Shown here: positions 53,198 through 62,777 of the stretch, in pieces | How positions within the stretch are numbered: the first letter of the stretch is position 1 | Layout of the letters: each line of letters opens with the position of its first letter | The notes under the pieces: generated by a model | The model's input: the letters and a program-made list of their open reading frames with translations, nothing else | Database searches by the model: none | What the model was told of the DNA's origin: nothing | Program-made: the position numbers and the translations under genes | Source of the DNA: Veillonella nakazawae | Lineage (GTDB): Bacteria; Bacillota; Negativicutes; Veillonellales; Veillonellaceae | Reading direction: 5' to 3' | NCBI RefSeq assembly: GCF_013393365.1 | Contig: NZ_AP022321.1 | Coordinates: forward strand, 530,001 to 594,000 | DNA length: 64,000 nt

Positions 53198-53230
53198 AAA
53201 ACCTCTACTCCAATGAGTGGAGGTTTTTTT
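53198..53230 (+). terminator. Terminator after the decayed gene
   Basis: AACCTCTACTC/GAGTGGAGGTT (one G-U) around CAAT, then seven T residues. Confidence 0.8.
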
Positions 53231-53504
53231 ATGGTGATATATAGGGGATGTGGTACAGCTAAAAGCTCCATATAGGATTTTATATTTGATAGTATTGAAA
53301 TAGCGTGTAAATGTGATTTGAGTAACACATTTTATTTTGAGAATGATGTACAATAAAAATGTCCTTATGAAAATCTGAACATCCTAGCTGGAACACTAGG
53401 CATATAGGACGTGATGAATAACATATAAATTATCTAATTAAGATTAATAAAGTACTAAATTGTATCATTGAATAGTTTTGATGTAGTGATACAGAGGAGA
53501 TAGA
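53231..53504. other. Intergenic region before the methyltransferase
   Basis: AT-rich, no gene. A CCTAG/CTAGG hairpin lies at about 53382-53400 and GTATCA/TGATAC at about 53461-53490 frames the untranslated leader. Confidence 0.4.
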
Positions 53505-54320
53505 ATGACAAATAGAATACAAGAACTCACCGTCGACGAAACTTGGCGTAATGAGCAAGATGCGTGGAATAATCGATCTAATTACTTTGTAGAAATGCAC
53601 AATCGGGACGATCGTAAGGCGCAGGTTACAGAGTTTTTATCCTTCTTGAAGGATGAAAATCTTTTGCCCCCTAAAGACGGTTGTACCCTTGATATTGGCT
53701 GTGGTGTATGTGACTATGCATTAGGATTGGCTCGTGAAGGCTATAAGGCAACAGGTATAGATTTATCTGATGGTATGATTCGTGGTGCTAAACAATTAGC
53801 AGAGGCAGAAGGTTTAGATCTTAGCTTGTATATTGCACCGTGGTCTGATGAAACTCGCCGTGAACTAAAATGGGATAAAACCTTTGATTTAACATATAGT
53901 ATTTTTTGCCCTATCATGTTTGATGTAGAAAACATTCGCGCCATGCATGAATCAAGTAAGGACAAATGCTTGTGGATCGCTTTTAGTGAACGCAGTGATG
54001 AAACGGTAGATATGTTATCTGAACATTTCTTTGGTCGCGATTCATTTCCTTGGGATGGTAAGATGAAAGCATGTTTAGATGTTATCCATGAAATAGGACA
54101 TAATGTAAAAGTGACTTATAAAACAGTGCCTGAAACAGAGGTTATGAGCCTTGATAAAGCGGTTAATTACTTTGCTATGCGACTTCATAATAATACATGG
54201 GGCGATATAGAAGATATGAAAGTAGAAATTAGGAATCTCATTGAACCATTAGCCATTAATGGAGAAATCCATAATAAAACAGTTGATAAAGTGGCATGGG
54301 TATCATGGTCTGTGAAATAG
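53505..54320 (+). CDS. SAM-dependent methyltransferase
   Basis: The 271-residue class I methyltransferase has motif I LDIGCGVCDYALGLAREGYKA and the post-motif ATGIDLSDGMIRGAKQLAEAEG. The C-terminal half (about 150-271) has no catalytic match. The substrate is unknown. It sits ten bases before the YgbA-type gene. GAGGAG precedes the ATG. Confidence 0.85.
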   Translation: MTNRIQELTVDETWRNEQDAWNNRSNYFVEMHNRDDRKAQVTEFLSFLKDENLLPPKDGCTLDIGCGVCDYALGLAREGYKATGIDLSDGMIRGAKQLAEAEGLDLSLYIAPWSDETRRELKWDKTFDLTYSIFCPIMFDVENIRAMHESSKDKCLWIAFSERSDETVDMLSEHFFGRDSFPWDGKMKACLDVIHEIGHNVKVTYKTVPETEVMSLDKAVNYFAMRLHNNTWGDIEDMKVEIRNLIEPLAINGEIHNKTVDKVAWVSWSVK

Positions 54321-54329
54321 GAGGGTAGT

Positions 54330-54659
54330 ATGACAGTTGATGAAAAACGTAAGTTAGAACTAAAAACTATGTACCAAATTATTGGCATCTATTGTCATAA
54401 TAAGCACCATACTCCTAAGGGGCAGCTATGTGAGGCTTGCGAGCAGGTTTGGGAATATGCGGAGCATCGCATTGATGCATGTCCTCATATGGAAAGTAAA
54501 ACATTCTGTAGTGTATGTAAAACCCATTGCTATGCACCTAATTATCGTGAAAAAATCCGTGAAATTATGCGTTATGGTGGACCAAGGATGTTACTGGTAT
54601 CGCCGATCCAAGTCATTAGACATATGTATCTTGAATGGAAAGACAAAAAAAGAGGCTAG
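54330..54659 (+). CDS. YgbA_NO-family (nitrous oxide-stimulated promoter) protein
   Basis: The 109-residue Cys-rich protein matches the family with CHNKHHT, LCEAC, CPHMESKTFCSVCKTHCYAP. In Escherichia coli the ygbA promoter responds to nitric oxide through NsrR; the protein may handle nitrosative stress. The conserved Cys and His suggest metal binding. It shares the unit with the methyltransferase and ends at a terminator that overlaps its stop region. Confidence 0.8.
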   Translation: MTVDEKRKLELKTMYQIIGIYCHNKHHTPKGQLCEACEQVWEYAEHRIDACPHMESKTFCSVCKTHCYAPNYREKIREIMRYGGPRMLLVSPIQVIRHMYLEWKDKKRG

Positions 54660-54677
54660 CCATGCTAGCCTCTTTTT
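54648..54677 (+). terminator. Terminator overlapping the YgbA-type gene end
   Basis: AAAGAGGCTAGC/GCTAGCCTCTTT around CAT, followed by T residues. The 5' arm includes the last codons. Confidence 0.85.
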
Positions 54678-54708
54678 AATGGTTTTATCACGTTTTCATG
54701 TAATAATC

Positions 54709-54987
54709 TTATGCGATTGCTTTGTCCAATACAGCTTTGATTAATGCTTTTGTTTGGTCATAGCTTTCACCAGGTTGAGCCTCATATTGTTTGTCGAGGT
54801 CGAACCATAAGTTTGGATAGTACTCATAAGGGTGAGTTTTGAAGAGCTCATGAGCGTCTTGATCTTCAACCCAGTTGATATGAATGTCTGCATATGCAGG
54901 GTTTTCTGCAACAAGTTCATCGATAGCACGGAATGCATTTGCACAATAAGGGCAACCGTTTAAGTGGAAACCTAAGATTTCTTTCAT
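54709..54987 (-). CDS. Thioredoxin-fold/glutaredoxin-like protein
   Basis: The 92-residue protein has the CPYC redox motif (FHLNGCPYCANAFRAIDELV) near the start, as in glutaredoxins. The C-terminal part lacks the usual TVP and GG of glutaredoxin but is compatible with a thioredoxin fold. I start at MKEILGF with GGAAAGGA upstream. It is divergent from ilvB. Confidence 0.8.
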   Translation of the reverse strand: MKEILGFHLNGCPYCANAFRAIDELVAENPAYADIHINWVEDQDAHELFKTHPYEYYPNLWFDLDKQYEAQPGESYDQTKALIKAVLDKAIA

Positions 54988-55180
54988 GGTTTTACAGTCC
55001 TTTCCAGACAAAATTAATATATATTTCTATAATTTGAGATTTATTACATACTCATGTACCACAACATGTGGTACACTACTGAGTATAACACATCTATATA
55101 AGATATTCAATTTTTTGGATATATCGAATGAGAATATTGAGAATGCGATATGCATTTTTTACATAGTTAAGGAGGCACCT

Positions 55181-56908
55181 ATGATTTCAGGCGCAGCATA
55201 TGTGGTGAAGGCCCTTCAAGAGGAGCAGGTAGATATACTATTCAACTATCCTGGGGCAGCAACCATTGATATCATGGATGAATTATATAAACAAGATAAG
55301 GTAAAAGTAATTTTGCCACGTCATGAGCAAGCATTGGCTCATGCAGCAGATGGTTATGCTCGCAGTACAGGTAAAGTAGGGGTGTGCATGGTAACCTCTG
55401 GACCAGGTGCGACAAACCTTGTGACAGGTATTGCTACAGCATACGCTGATAGTGTTCCTCTTGTTTGTATTACAGGTCAAGTAGACTTAGGCCTCATGGG
55501 CAATGACGCATTCCAAGAGGTGGATACGGTTGGTATTGTGCGCAATATCTGTAAATATGCTATTACCGTTCGTGATCGTAAAGAGCTAGGGCGTATTTTG
55601 AAAGAAGCCTTTTATATTGCCCGTACTGGTCGTCCTGGTCCTGTAGTGGTGGATGTTCCTAAAAACATTCAAAAGGCTATGGGCTCTGATGAGTATCCTA
55701 CAGAGGTTAATATTCGTGGCTATAAACCAAATACAACAGTTCACGTAGGACAAGTAAAAAAAGCATGCTCTATTATCAGCAAGGCTAAAAGACCACTATT
55801 CTTATTAGGCGGTGGCGTTAGCATTAGTGGTGCTAACGACCTCATGATGAAGCTAGTAGAAAAAACAGGCATTCCTGCTGTAACTACATTGATGGGGAAA
55901 GGTGCTATCGATAGTCGACATCCTTTATATCTCGGCAATATTGGTATTCATGGTGGCTATGCACCGAATGTGGCACTCACTGATTGTGATGTAATGATTT
56001 CTATTGGTACACGCTTTAATGATCGTATTACAGGCAAATTAAGTACCTTTGCACAAAATTGTAAGATTATCCATATTGATGTGGATGCCGCATCTATTTC
56101 TAAAAATATTAAGGTAGATATTCCAATCGTAGCAGATGCTAAATTAGCTATTGAAAAATTATTGGAATATATTGAACCTCATGATCTTGGTGAATGGCCT
56201 TTGCAATTACAACAACTTAAGGCTGAGCGCCCTGTTACACAAGCTGGTGAAGAGGGCTTAACACCTCAAATTATTATTGATTATATTAATAACCACTATG
56301 CACGACCTATTGTTGCTACCGATGTAGGACAAAATCAATTGTGGACTACTCAGTTCCTTGAAATTAAAGGACAACACCAAATGTTGACATCTGGTGGCCT
56401 TGGTACGATGGGCTATGGGTTTCCAGCAGCGTTAGGGGCTCAAATTGGCAACCCTGATAAACGAGTGTTTGCTATCTGTGGTGATGGTGGCGTACAAATG
56501 AATATCCAAGAATTTGCCACAGCTATGCATTATCGTTTGCCAGTAACGCTCATCATTTTGAATAATGGCTTCCTTGGTAATGTACGCCAATGGCAACAAT
56601 TGTTCTACGATAAACGATATGCTTGTACTAATTTATTGATGGATGAAAGCTCTATTGTGACACGTGATATGATCGATAATGATGAGTTTGAATACGTTCC
56701 AAACTTTGTACAATTGGCAGAAGCTTATGGTGCAAAGGCAATGCGCATTACTAAGGTAGAGGATATCGAAAAAGGGTTCCAATTGGCAGATACTTTCAAA
56801 GATGGTCCTACATTACTTGAGTTCATCATTCCAACGGAGCTCAATGTATTGCCAATGGTACCAGCTGGCAAATCTTTAAGCGATATGTTATTAAAGGATA
56901 AAAAATAG
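55181..56908 (+). CDS. ilvB: Acetolactate synthase large subunit
   Basis: The enzyme condenses two pyruvates, or pyruvate with 2-ketobutyrate, using thiamine diphosphate and FAD. The 575-residue protein has the catalytic Glu in NYPGAATIDIMDELYK/RHEQALAHAADGYAR, a central FAD-binding domain, and the ThDP motif GDGGVQMNIQEFATAMHY...LNN near 435-465. ATG 55181 follows AAGGAGG directly, so the upstream open frame is not part of it. The regulatory subunit ilvN follows after eight bases. No ilvC or ilvD is nearby. Confidence 0.96.
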   Translation: MISGAAYVVKALQEEQVDILFNYPGAATIDIMDELYKQDKVKVILPRHEQALAHAADGYARSTGKVGVCMVTSGPGATNLVTGIATAYADSVPLVCITGQVDLGLMGNDAFQEVDTVGIVRNICKYAITVRDRKELGRILKEAFYIARTGRPGPVVVDVPKNIQKAMGSDEYPTEVNIRGYKPNTTVHVGQVKKACSIISKAKRPLFLLGGGVSISGANDLMMKLVEKTGIPAVTTLMGKGAIDSRHPLYLGNIGIHGGYAPNVALTDCDVMISIGTRFNDRITGKLSTFAQNCKIIHIDVDAASISKNIKVDIPIVADAKLAIEKLLEYIEPHDLGEWPLQLQQLKAERPVTQAGEEGLTPQIIIDYINNHYARPIVATDVGQNQLWTTQFLEIKGQHQMLTSGGLGTMGYGFPAALGAQIGNPDKRVFAICGDGGVQMNIQEFATAMHYRLPVTLIILNNGFLGNVRQWQQLFYDKRYACTNLLMDESSIVTRDMIDNDEFEYVPNFVQLAEAYGAKAMRITKVEDIEKGFQLADTFKDGPTLLEFIIPTELNVLPMVPAGKSLSDMLLKDKK

Positions 56909-56916
56909 GAGGGGCT

Positions 56917-57429
56917 ATGGAATTACATATGGAAAAACGCTGTATTTCAGCGTATGTAGAAAACCAAATCGGCGTATTGGCTAAAATTTCAGGCCTCTTC
57001 GCAGGTAAAAATTATAACCTTGATACATTGACTGTAGGAGAGACAGAAGATCATACCATGTCTCGTATGACCATTGAGCTCACATGCGACGATTTGACAT
57101 ACGAACAAATTATTAAACAGCTTAATCGCAGTGTAGAGGTGATTAAGGTTATCGACTTTACGGATATGCCGATTACAAAAAAAGAACTATTGTTTATTAA
57201 GGTCAACAGCTGCAAAGAAGCAGATAAACAAGAAATCTTCCGCATCGCTCAAACCTTTGACTTGTTGGTAGTCGATTATAACCGCAAATCCGTTCTCGTA
57301 CAATGTGTAAAAACAGTATCTAAAAATAATGACATGATTGCTCTATTTAAAGATATGTTTGTTAATCGTATTGAAGTTGTACGCGGTGGTAGTGTTGCTA
57401 TCGAAGCACTATCTACACCTGATAGATAA
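56917..57429 (+). CDS. ilvN: Acetolactate synthase small (regulatory) subunit
   Basis: The 170-residue protein has an N-terminal ACT domain (SAYVENQIGVLAKISGLFAGKNYNLDTLTVG) that binds Val for feedback control and a C-terminal domain that contacts the large subunit. AGGAGGGG precedes the ATG. Tight coupling to ilvB fits their 1:1 complex. Confidence 0.95.
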   Translation: MELHMEKRCISAYVENQIGVLAKISGLFAGKNYNLDTLTVGETEDHTMSRMTIELTCDDLTYEQIIKQLNRSVEVIKVIDFTDMPITKKELLFIKVNSCKEADKQEIFRIAQTFDLLVVDYNRKSVLVQCVKTVSKNNDMIALFKDMFVNRIEVVRGGSVAIEALSTPDR

Positions 57430-57547
57430 GTTTTAACTCTAATTATTCTAAATCTATTGCTGGAGGATAATGATCTAAGCCTGGTAGTGATTTAGAATGG
57501 GTACAACTGAATATGATATAATATTTATATCGACCATTATTGATATA

Positions 57548-57577
57548 GAGACCTTGGTTGTATGCCAAGGTCTTTTT
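57548..57577 (+). terminator. Terminator-like hairpin in the carbonic anhydrase leader
   Basis: AGACCTTGG/CCAAGGTCT around TTGTATG is followed by five T. It ends just before the AGGAGG of the next gene. It may end the ilvBN transcript or act as an attenuator of the carbonic anhydrase transcript. Confidence 0.7.
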
Positions 57578-57591
57578 ATATAGGAGGTACT

Positions 57592-58179
57592 ATGAGTTTA
57601 TTAGATGATATTTTAGCCCATAATAGAGAATATGTAGAAGATCAAAATACAGGTTATGTAGAAACAGATACTAAATGTAGTAAGATGCCTAGTCGTGAAA
57701 TGGCAATCGTTACATGCATGGATACACGTCTTGTTAACTTCTTAGAAGATTCCATGGATATTGGCCGAGGTGAAGCGAAAATCGTAAAGACTGCAGGGAA
57801 TTGTATTACAGGTCCATTTGATGGTGTTGTACGTAGTTTACTTGTTTGTATTTATGAGCTAGGCGTTAACGAAATCTTTATCATTGGTCATCACGAATGT
57901 GGTATGGCAAAAACTACGGCAAAAGATCTAACAGAAAAAATGTTGGCTCGTGGTATTGCACCAGAAGCGATTCATATGGTCCGTAAAGAAATGGAACGCT
58001 GGGCAGATGGATTTACACACCCTGCTGAAAATGTAGAAGACACAGTAGACGAATTGCGTATGAATCCTTTGATTCCGAAAGACGTACCTATTCACGGTCT
58101 TATCTTCCATCCTAGAACCGGTGAAATTGAAGTCATCGTTAATGGCTATACACAAATGAAACAATATTATGAAAAATAA
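57592..58179 (+). CDS. Beta-class carbonic anhydrase
   Basis: The 195-residue enzyme interconverts CO2 and bicarbonate. The zinc motif is Cys42-x-Asp44-x-Arg (TCMDTR) with His100 and Cys103 (GHHECG). AGGAGG lies before ATG 57592; an upstream in-frame start is unlikely because it falls in the terminator-like hairpin. A TATAAT at 57517-57522 may be its own -10, though without a clear -35. It may supply bicarbonate for carboxylations. Confidence 0.93.
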   Translation: MSLLDDILAHNREYVEDQNTGYVETDTKCSKMPSREMAIVTCMDTRLVNFLEDSMDIGRGEAKIVKTAGNCITGPFDGVVRSLLVCIYELGVNEIFIIGHHECGMAKTTAKDLTEKMLARGIAPEAIHMVRKEMERWADGFTHPAENVEDTVDELRMNPLIPKDVPIHGLIFHPRTGEIEVIVNGYTQMKQYYEK

Positions 58180-58210
58180 TAGATAAATCTTTTGATAGAG
58201 GTATTGTGAA

Positions 58211-58675
58211 TTGAGCAATATAGATAGACTAGATACATTCGAGGTAGCGTGTAAACATTTTCTTGAGGACTTTTCAAATTTTAAAAATCTTATTTCTACT
58301 CAAATTAAATCGTTAGATGACCTAGAATGGTCTTTTGATAAAGGCTCCACTAAGGTTTGTAGTGCTGACGAAAAGGGCTTAAAAAAACGATGCAAAGTTG
58401 GCATAACATATAGACTACAGGTTGAATTATCTCAAGTTGATACGGAAATTATTTGGTCAGAATTTAGTCGATTTTGGGGTGCTACTACTTTAAATCAGGT
58501 TGAAAGAGTATATAGCAATGAAGAATTAGGGCGCTATCAATTTATAGCTAATAATTCAATAGGCGATGAGATCACTTGTAACATCTATTTACCTAATGAG
58601 TGGAATATACCGCAATTAAACATGTTGGGTTGTGTTTCTGCTAGATATAGAAAAGTAGATGTTGAAGAAGTGTAG
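58211..58675 (+). CDS. Cytoplasmic protein of unknown function
   Basis: The 154-residue product starts at TTG 58211 with AGAGG upstream. It has no signal or membrane segment and no recognised domain; charged residues (Lys, Asp, Glu) and Cys are scattered. It could be a conserved hypothetical of Veillonella. Confidence 0.55.
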   Translation: MSNIDRLDTFEVACKHFLEDFSNFKNLISTQIKSLDDLEWSFDKGSTKVCSADEKGLKKRCKVGITYRLQVELSQVDTEIIWSEFSRFWGATTLNQVERVYSNEELGRYQFIANNSIGDEITCNIYLPNEWNIPQLNMLGCVSARYRKVDVEEV

Positions 58676-58761
58676 AAAAATCTTATTTGACTTAAAGTTA
58701 AGTGTAAGTTTTATAATGTGTTCATATTAGTACTTAATACATATTTACATAAAGGAACTAT

Positions 58762-60084
58762 ATGAATAAAAGTAAATTATTAAAAACAATTATAGCTATT
58801 GCAGCATTGGTTGTATTAGTCATAGTTGGCTATGTATATAAAGATGCTATACAGAGTCGTATAGCTAGAACAGCGGCTGTGGTGAGTGGTCAAGAGATAA
58901 AACCGCTCCTTAATTCTGAAGGCCGTTACATTCGACAAATTGTAGCTCAAGATAATAGCACAAGCCGTACTATTATGTGGCAATCAGATAGCAACGAAGC
59001 TGATGCGGTAATAGAGTATCGTCTTACAGGTTCTGAAAATACTCAATCGATAGGGGCAACGGATAAAGTTTTTACTGATGACGGCAGTACCACCTATATT
59101 CATGAGGGCACTTTGACAGGGTTAACACCTAATACTAAATATGAATATCGCGTTGGGTATGGCAGTGATCGCCGTAGTGATTGGTACTCCCTGGAAACGG
59201 CTGGTGCTAGTGTCTATGATGTGCTCATATATCCAGACTCTCAGTCGGGGGATTATTCTCAATGGGAAGAGATTGTAAAGGACTCAGCGCATCGCAATCC
59301 AAGGACAGCCCTGTATATTAGTATGGGTGACCTTGTAGATAATGGGGAACAAGACTATCAATGGCGCACCTGGTTAAATTCTATTAGACCGTTGAGTACT
59401 AATGTGCCGTTAGCAACGACCTTAGGCAACCATGAGATGTATACATTAGATTGGAAAATGCGTGAGCCTTATGCGTATTTGAATTACTTCGCAGTACCGC
59501 CTAATGGAAATGAAATTTTTAATCGTCGTTATTATTCCTATGACTTCGGTGATGTTCATTACGTTGTATTAGATACAATGTTATATGAAAGCAATCATGA
59601 GGATAACCATGATACGCATCATCCTGATTTATACGATGTACAGATTCAGTGGCTACGCCAAGATTTAGCAGCTAATACTAAAAAGTGGACCGTAGTTCTC
59701 ATGCATCGGGATCCATTCCAATATGCCTTTGACCGCCCTGGCGCAAGTCGTGATGTAGGATTCAACGAAGAGGGCGTATTGTTTATGCCTATCTTTGATG
59801 AGTTTAATGTAGATTTAGTGTTGTCAGCTCATTTACATTCTTATCGTAATAGAGGCCATGTACGTAACTTTGATCGAGATGCTTCGGGGCCATTATATAT
59901 TCTGACTGGTATTGCCGGGGATGCTCGCCGCCCTAAGTGGAAAGAACACCCTTTAGATGTATATGTGGCACCAAATCGAGATAAGAATAACTATATGACG
60001 ATGACTGTTACACCGAATAAATTAATAGTAAAAGCTTTCTTACCAGATGGTACACAGTTAGATGAGTCGGTTATAGAGAAATAG
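58762..60084 (+). CDS. Membrane-anchored purple-acid-type metallophosphoesterase
   Basis: The 440-residue protein has one N-terminal membrane segment (about 8-27). A fibronectin-like N-terminal domain of purple acid phosphatases follows (about 50-150), then a calcineurin-like domain with GDLVDNG (Asp190), GNHE (Asn223-His224), MHRDPF and AHLHSYRNRG. The usual GHxH is AHLH. It probably releases phosphate from extracellular esters at the periplasmic side. It has its own terminator. Confidence 0.9.
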   Translation: MNKSKLLKTIIAIAALVVLVIVGYVYKDAIQSRIARTAAVVSGQEIKPLLNSEGRYIRQIVAQDNSTSRTIMWQSDSNEADAVIEYRLTGSENTQSIGATDKVFTDDGSTTYIHEGTLTGLTPNTKYEYRVGYGSDRRSDWYSLETAGASVYDVLIYPDSQSGDYSQWEEIVKDSAHRNPRTALYISMGDLVDNGEQDYQWRTWLNSIRPLSTNVPLATTLGNHEMYTLDWKMREPYAYLNYFAVPPNGNEIFNRRYYSYDFGDVHYVVLDTMLYESNHEDNHDTHHPDLYDVQIQWLRQDLAANTKKWTVVLMHRDPFQYAFDRPGASRDVGFNEEGVLFMPIFDEFNVDLVLSAHLHSYRNRGHVRNFDRDASGPLYILTGIAGDARRPKWKEHPLDVYVAPNRDKNNYMTMTVTPNKLIVKAFLPDGTQLDESVIEK

Positions 60085-60112
60085 AAGCACAAGAATATAA
60101 GAATATATAAGC

Positions 60113-60145
60113 AAAAGACACCTTACTTGGAAGGTGTCTTTTTTG
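60113..60145 (+). terminator. Terminator after the phosphatase gene
   Basis: AAGACACCTT/AAGGTGTCTT with T residues. Confidence 0.85.
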
Positions 60146-60328
60146 TGTGTTTATACAAATAGTTTTCTCTGATTTATAGTTTAAATAGGTAAAGATATAA
60201 ATGATAATTATATATTTATTAGATATTTTATATGCTAAATTAAGTTCATGTAAATTACAGTTCTAAGGACTATGATAAAAATTAATTCATAGTATAACAA
60301 ATAAAAATACAGAAAATTTGTATAAAAC

Positions 60329-60357
60329 TTGAATAAAACGACTGATAGTATTATAAT
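60329..60357 (+). promoter_or_regulatory. Promoter of the arginine cluster
   Basis: TTGAAT (60329-60334), a 17-base spacer and TATAAT (60352-60357), 71 bases before the first ATG. The -35 overlaps a TTGAATAAAA sequence, a partial match to ARG boxes. Confidence 0.65.
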
Positions 60358-60387
60358 ACGTACATAGGTTATAAAAATACACTAATA

Positions 60388-60404
60388 ATGTATAAAACAT
60401 ACAT
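60388..60404. promoter_or_regulatory. ARG-box-like inverted repeat
   Basis: ATGTAT-AAAAC-ATACAT is an inverted repeat just after the expected transcription start. It resembles the ArgR/AhrC pattern TGNAT-W4-ATNCA, with a spacer one base longer. An ArgR operator is plausible for an arginine cluster but not proven. Confidence 0.35.
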
Positions 60405-60428
60405 ATAGTGTATAAAGGAGATGGAGTA

Positions 60429-61613
60429 ATGAATACATTACAAGATTTGATCAAGAAATATGCCGCACAATATAAAGAACAAGTTGTAGCATGGCGTAGA
60501 CATATTCATAGTCATCCAGAATTATCTGGTGAAGAAAAAAATACATCCTTATTTATTCAAAAGGTTCTTGGTGAATTAGGCATTCCTTTTGTAAATGATG
60601 TTTCTGATTATGCCGTTATCGGTAAAATCGAAGGAGCTCAACCTGGACCAGTCATTGCATTGCGTGCTGATATAGATGCCTTACCTATACATGAAACTAC
60701 TGGATTGCCATTTGCATCAGAAAATGACGGCGTTATGCATGCTTGTGGTCATGATAGCCACATTGCAATTTTGCTTGGTGCAGCAGCCATTTTACAGTCT
60801 ATTAAAGACCAATTGCATGGCACAGTAAAGCTCGTATTCCAGCCTTCCGAAGAGGAAGCATTATTCCCAGGTGCACAAGGTATTGTAGATAGCGGCATTC
60901 TTGATGATGTAGATGAAATATATGGCCTTCATGTATGGCCACAATTACCGGTTGGTACGGTAGGTCTAAAAAAAGGTAATTTGATGGCTGCATCAGATCA
61001 CTTTCTCGTCCATATTAAAGGGAAATCGACTCATGGTGCGGAGCCTCATAATGGGGTGGATGCCATCGTAGCCGCTGCTAACTGGATTGTAAATGTTGAA
61101 TCCATGGTAGCTCGTGAAACGAACCCAATGGAAAATCTCGTGTGTACCATCGGTGTGATTAATGGTGGTGACCGATATAATGTAGGCTGTGGCGATGTAT
61201 ATCTCGAAGGTACATGCCGTACCTATGCACCTGAAAAACGGGATTATATTGAGCGCCGCTTAGGTGAAAGTTTACAAGCTCTCGACATGTTATTAAAAAC
61301 AAAGAGTACCTTAGATTATAAACGTGGTCATGGTGCTACCATCAACAATCCAGACGCTATCGATTATGCCACATCGATTGTAGAGAAATATCTTGGGCAA
61401 GAAGCTGTAGTACATCCTGAATTCCCGTCTATGGCTGCAGAAGATTTCTCCGCGTATCTTCATAAAATAAAAGGTGCTTTTCTTTGGTTAGGTACTGGAT
61501 TTGAAGGTAATCCGGCCTTGCATAATGAGGCTTTCACCATCGATGAAAGCATTCTGGAACCTGGTATAACAATGATGGCTGCTATTGCCGCCGAATTTTT
61601 ACAAGAAAAGTAA
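60429..61613 (+). CDS. M20-family amidohydrolase (possible N-acyl amino acid deacylase)
   Basis: The 394-residue metallopeptidase of the M20D/IAA-amino acid hydrolase type has metal-binding residues in ALRADIDALPI, MHACGHDSHI, FQPSEEE, GLHVWP and ALHNEAF. These enzymes release amino acids from N-acyl conjugates. Its position at the head of an arginine cluster suggests a deacetylase role (like ArgE), but family members with other substrates look the same. AAGGAG precedes ATG 60429. Confidence 0.88.
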   Translation: MNTLQDLIKKYAAQYKEQVVAWRRHIHSHPELSGEEKNTSLFIQKVLGELGIPFVNDVSDYAVIGKIEGAQPGPVIALRADIDALPIHETTGLPFASENDGVMHACGHDSHIAILLGAAAILQSIKDQLHGTVKLVFQPSEEEALFPGAQGIVDSGILDDVDEIYGLHVWPQLPVGTVGLKKGNLMAASDHFLVHIKGKSTHGAEPHNGVDAIVAAANWIVNVESMVARETNPMENLVCTIGVINGGDRYNVGCGDVYLEGTCRTYAPEKRDYIERRLGESLQALDMLLKTKSTLDYKRGHGATINNPDAIDYATSIVEKYLGQEAVVHPEFPSMAAEDFSAYLHKIKGAFLWLGTGFEGNPALHNEAFTIDESILEPGITMMAAIAAEFLQEK

Positions 61614-61644
61614 TTAAATAAGTAGTTTGAAATAAGAGGTTATC

Positions 61645-62655
61645 ATGAAGAGTTTACAACATACATCATTTAAAACAATGCTTCAATACACACCAGAAGA
61701 AATTAAATACTTCTTGAACTTGGCTGCAAAGTTAAAAGCCGATAAAAAAGCAGGCAAAGAAATCAAAACATTAGTAGGTAAAAACTTTGCATTAATTTTT
61801 GAAAAAGACTCTACGCGGACACGTTGTGCCTTTGAAGTAGGTGCTGCGGACCAAGGTGCTCATACAACATATCTTGGCCCTACAGGTTCCCAAATGAATA
61901 AAAAAGAATCCTTAAAAGATACAGCTCGTGTTCTAGGATCTATGTATGATGCTATCGAGTTTAGAGGTTTTGATCAAGCCGATGTAGATACATTAGCTGA
62001 TTATTCTGGCGTACCTGTTTGGAATGGCCTTACCGATATGGATCATCCTACACAAACATTAGCGAATTTTTTGACGCTTCAAGAAAATATTGATAAACCA
62101 TTGAATGAAATCTCCTATGCTTATGTGGGTCATGGTCAATCTAATATGTGTAATGCCTTAATGAGTGGCGCCGCTAAAATGGGTATGGACTTTAGACTTA
62201 TCGGGCCTAAACAATACTGGCCTGCAGGGCCATTCTATGAAGAATGTTTGAAAGTTGCAAAAGAAACAGGTGCTACCATTACATGTACAGATAACGTAGC
62301 GGAAGGTGTTAAAGGCTTAGATGTAATCTATACAGGTGTATGGGTAACTATGGGTGATACATACGATATGTGGGAAGAACGTATCAATACGTTTAAACCA
62401 TTCCAAGTTAATGCAGAAATGATGGCATTAACAGGTAATCCAAATACCAAATTCTGTCACTGCTTGCCAGCATTCCACAATACGGAAACTCAAGTAGGTA
62501 AAGATATCTTTGAACGGTTCGGCATGAATGGTATTGAGGTAACGGAAGAGGTTTTTGAAGGTCCAAATTCCTTAGCATTCCAAGAAGCAGAAAATCGTCT
62601 CCATACGATTAAGGCCGTTATGGTTGCTACCTTTAGTGACTATCCTTTGAAATAA
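61645..62655 (+). CDS. argF: Ornithine carbamoyltransferase
   Basis: The enzyme makes citrulline from ornithine and carbamoyl phosphate. Motifs: the carbamoyl-phosphate site [22 protein letters not shown] and the ornithine-site [11 protein letters not shown]. The 336-residue length is normal. AAGAGG is its binding site. It follows the M20 gene by 31 bases and is in the arginine unit. Confidence 0.97.
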   Translation: MKSLQHTSFKTMLQYTPEEIKYFLNLAAKLKADKKAGKEIKTLVGKNFALIFEKDSTRTRCAFEVGAADQGAHTTYLGPTGSQMNKKESLKDTARVLGSMYDAIEFRGFDQADVDTLADYSGVPVWNGLTDMDHPTQTLANFLTLQENIDKPLNEISYAYVGHGQSNMCNALMSGAAKMGMDFRLIGPKQYWPAGPFYEECLKVAKETGATITCTDNVAEGVKGLDVIYTGVWVTMGDTYDMWEERINTFKPFQVNAEMMALTGNPNTKFCHCLPAFHNTETQVGKDIFERFGMNGIEVTEEVFEGPNSLAFQEAENRLHTIKAVMVATFSDYPLK

Positions 62656-62777
62656 TTTCATCTCCCTAGAAGGTGATGTATGGTATAGTTTGTTTCCTAT
62701 TTATAATCGCTGAAAGTAATAACTGAGAACTGTATAAATAGGTGTGAGTCACCAATAGGTGAGAATTGAGGTTTACT

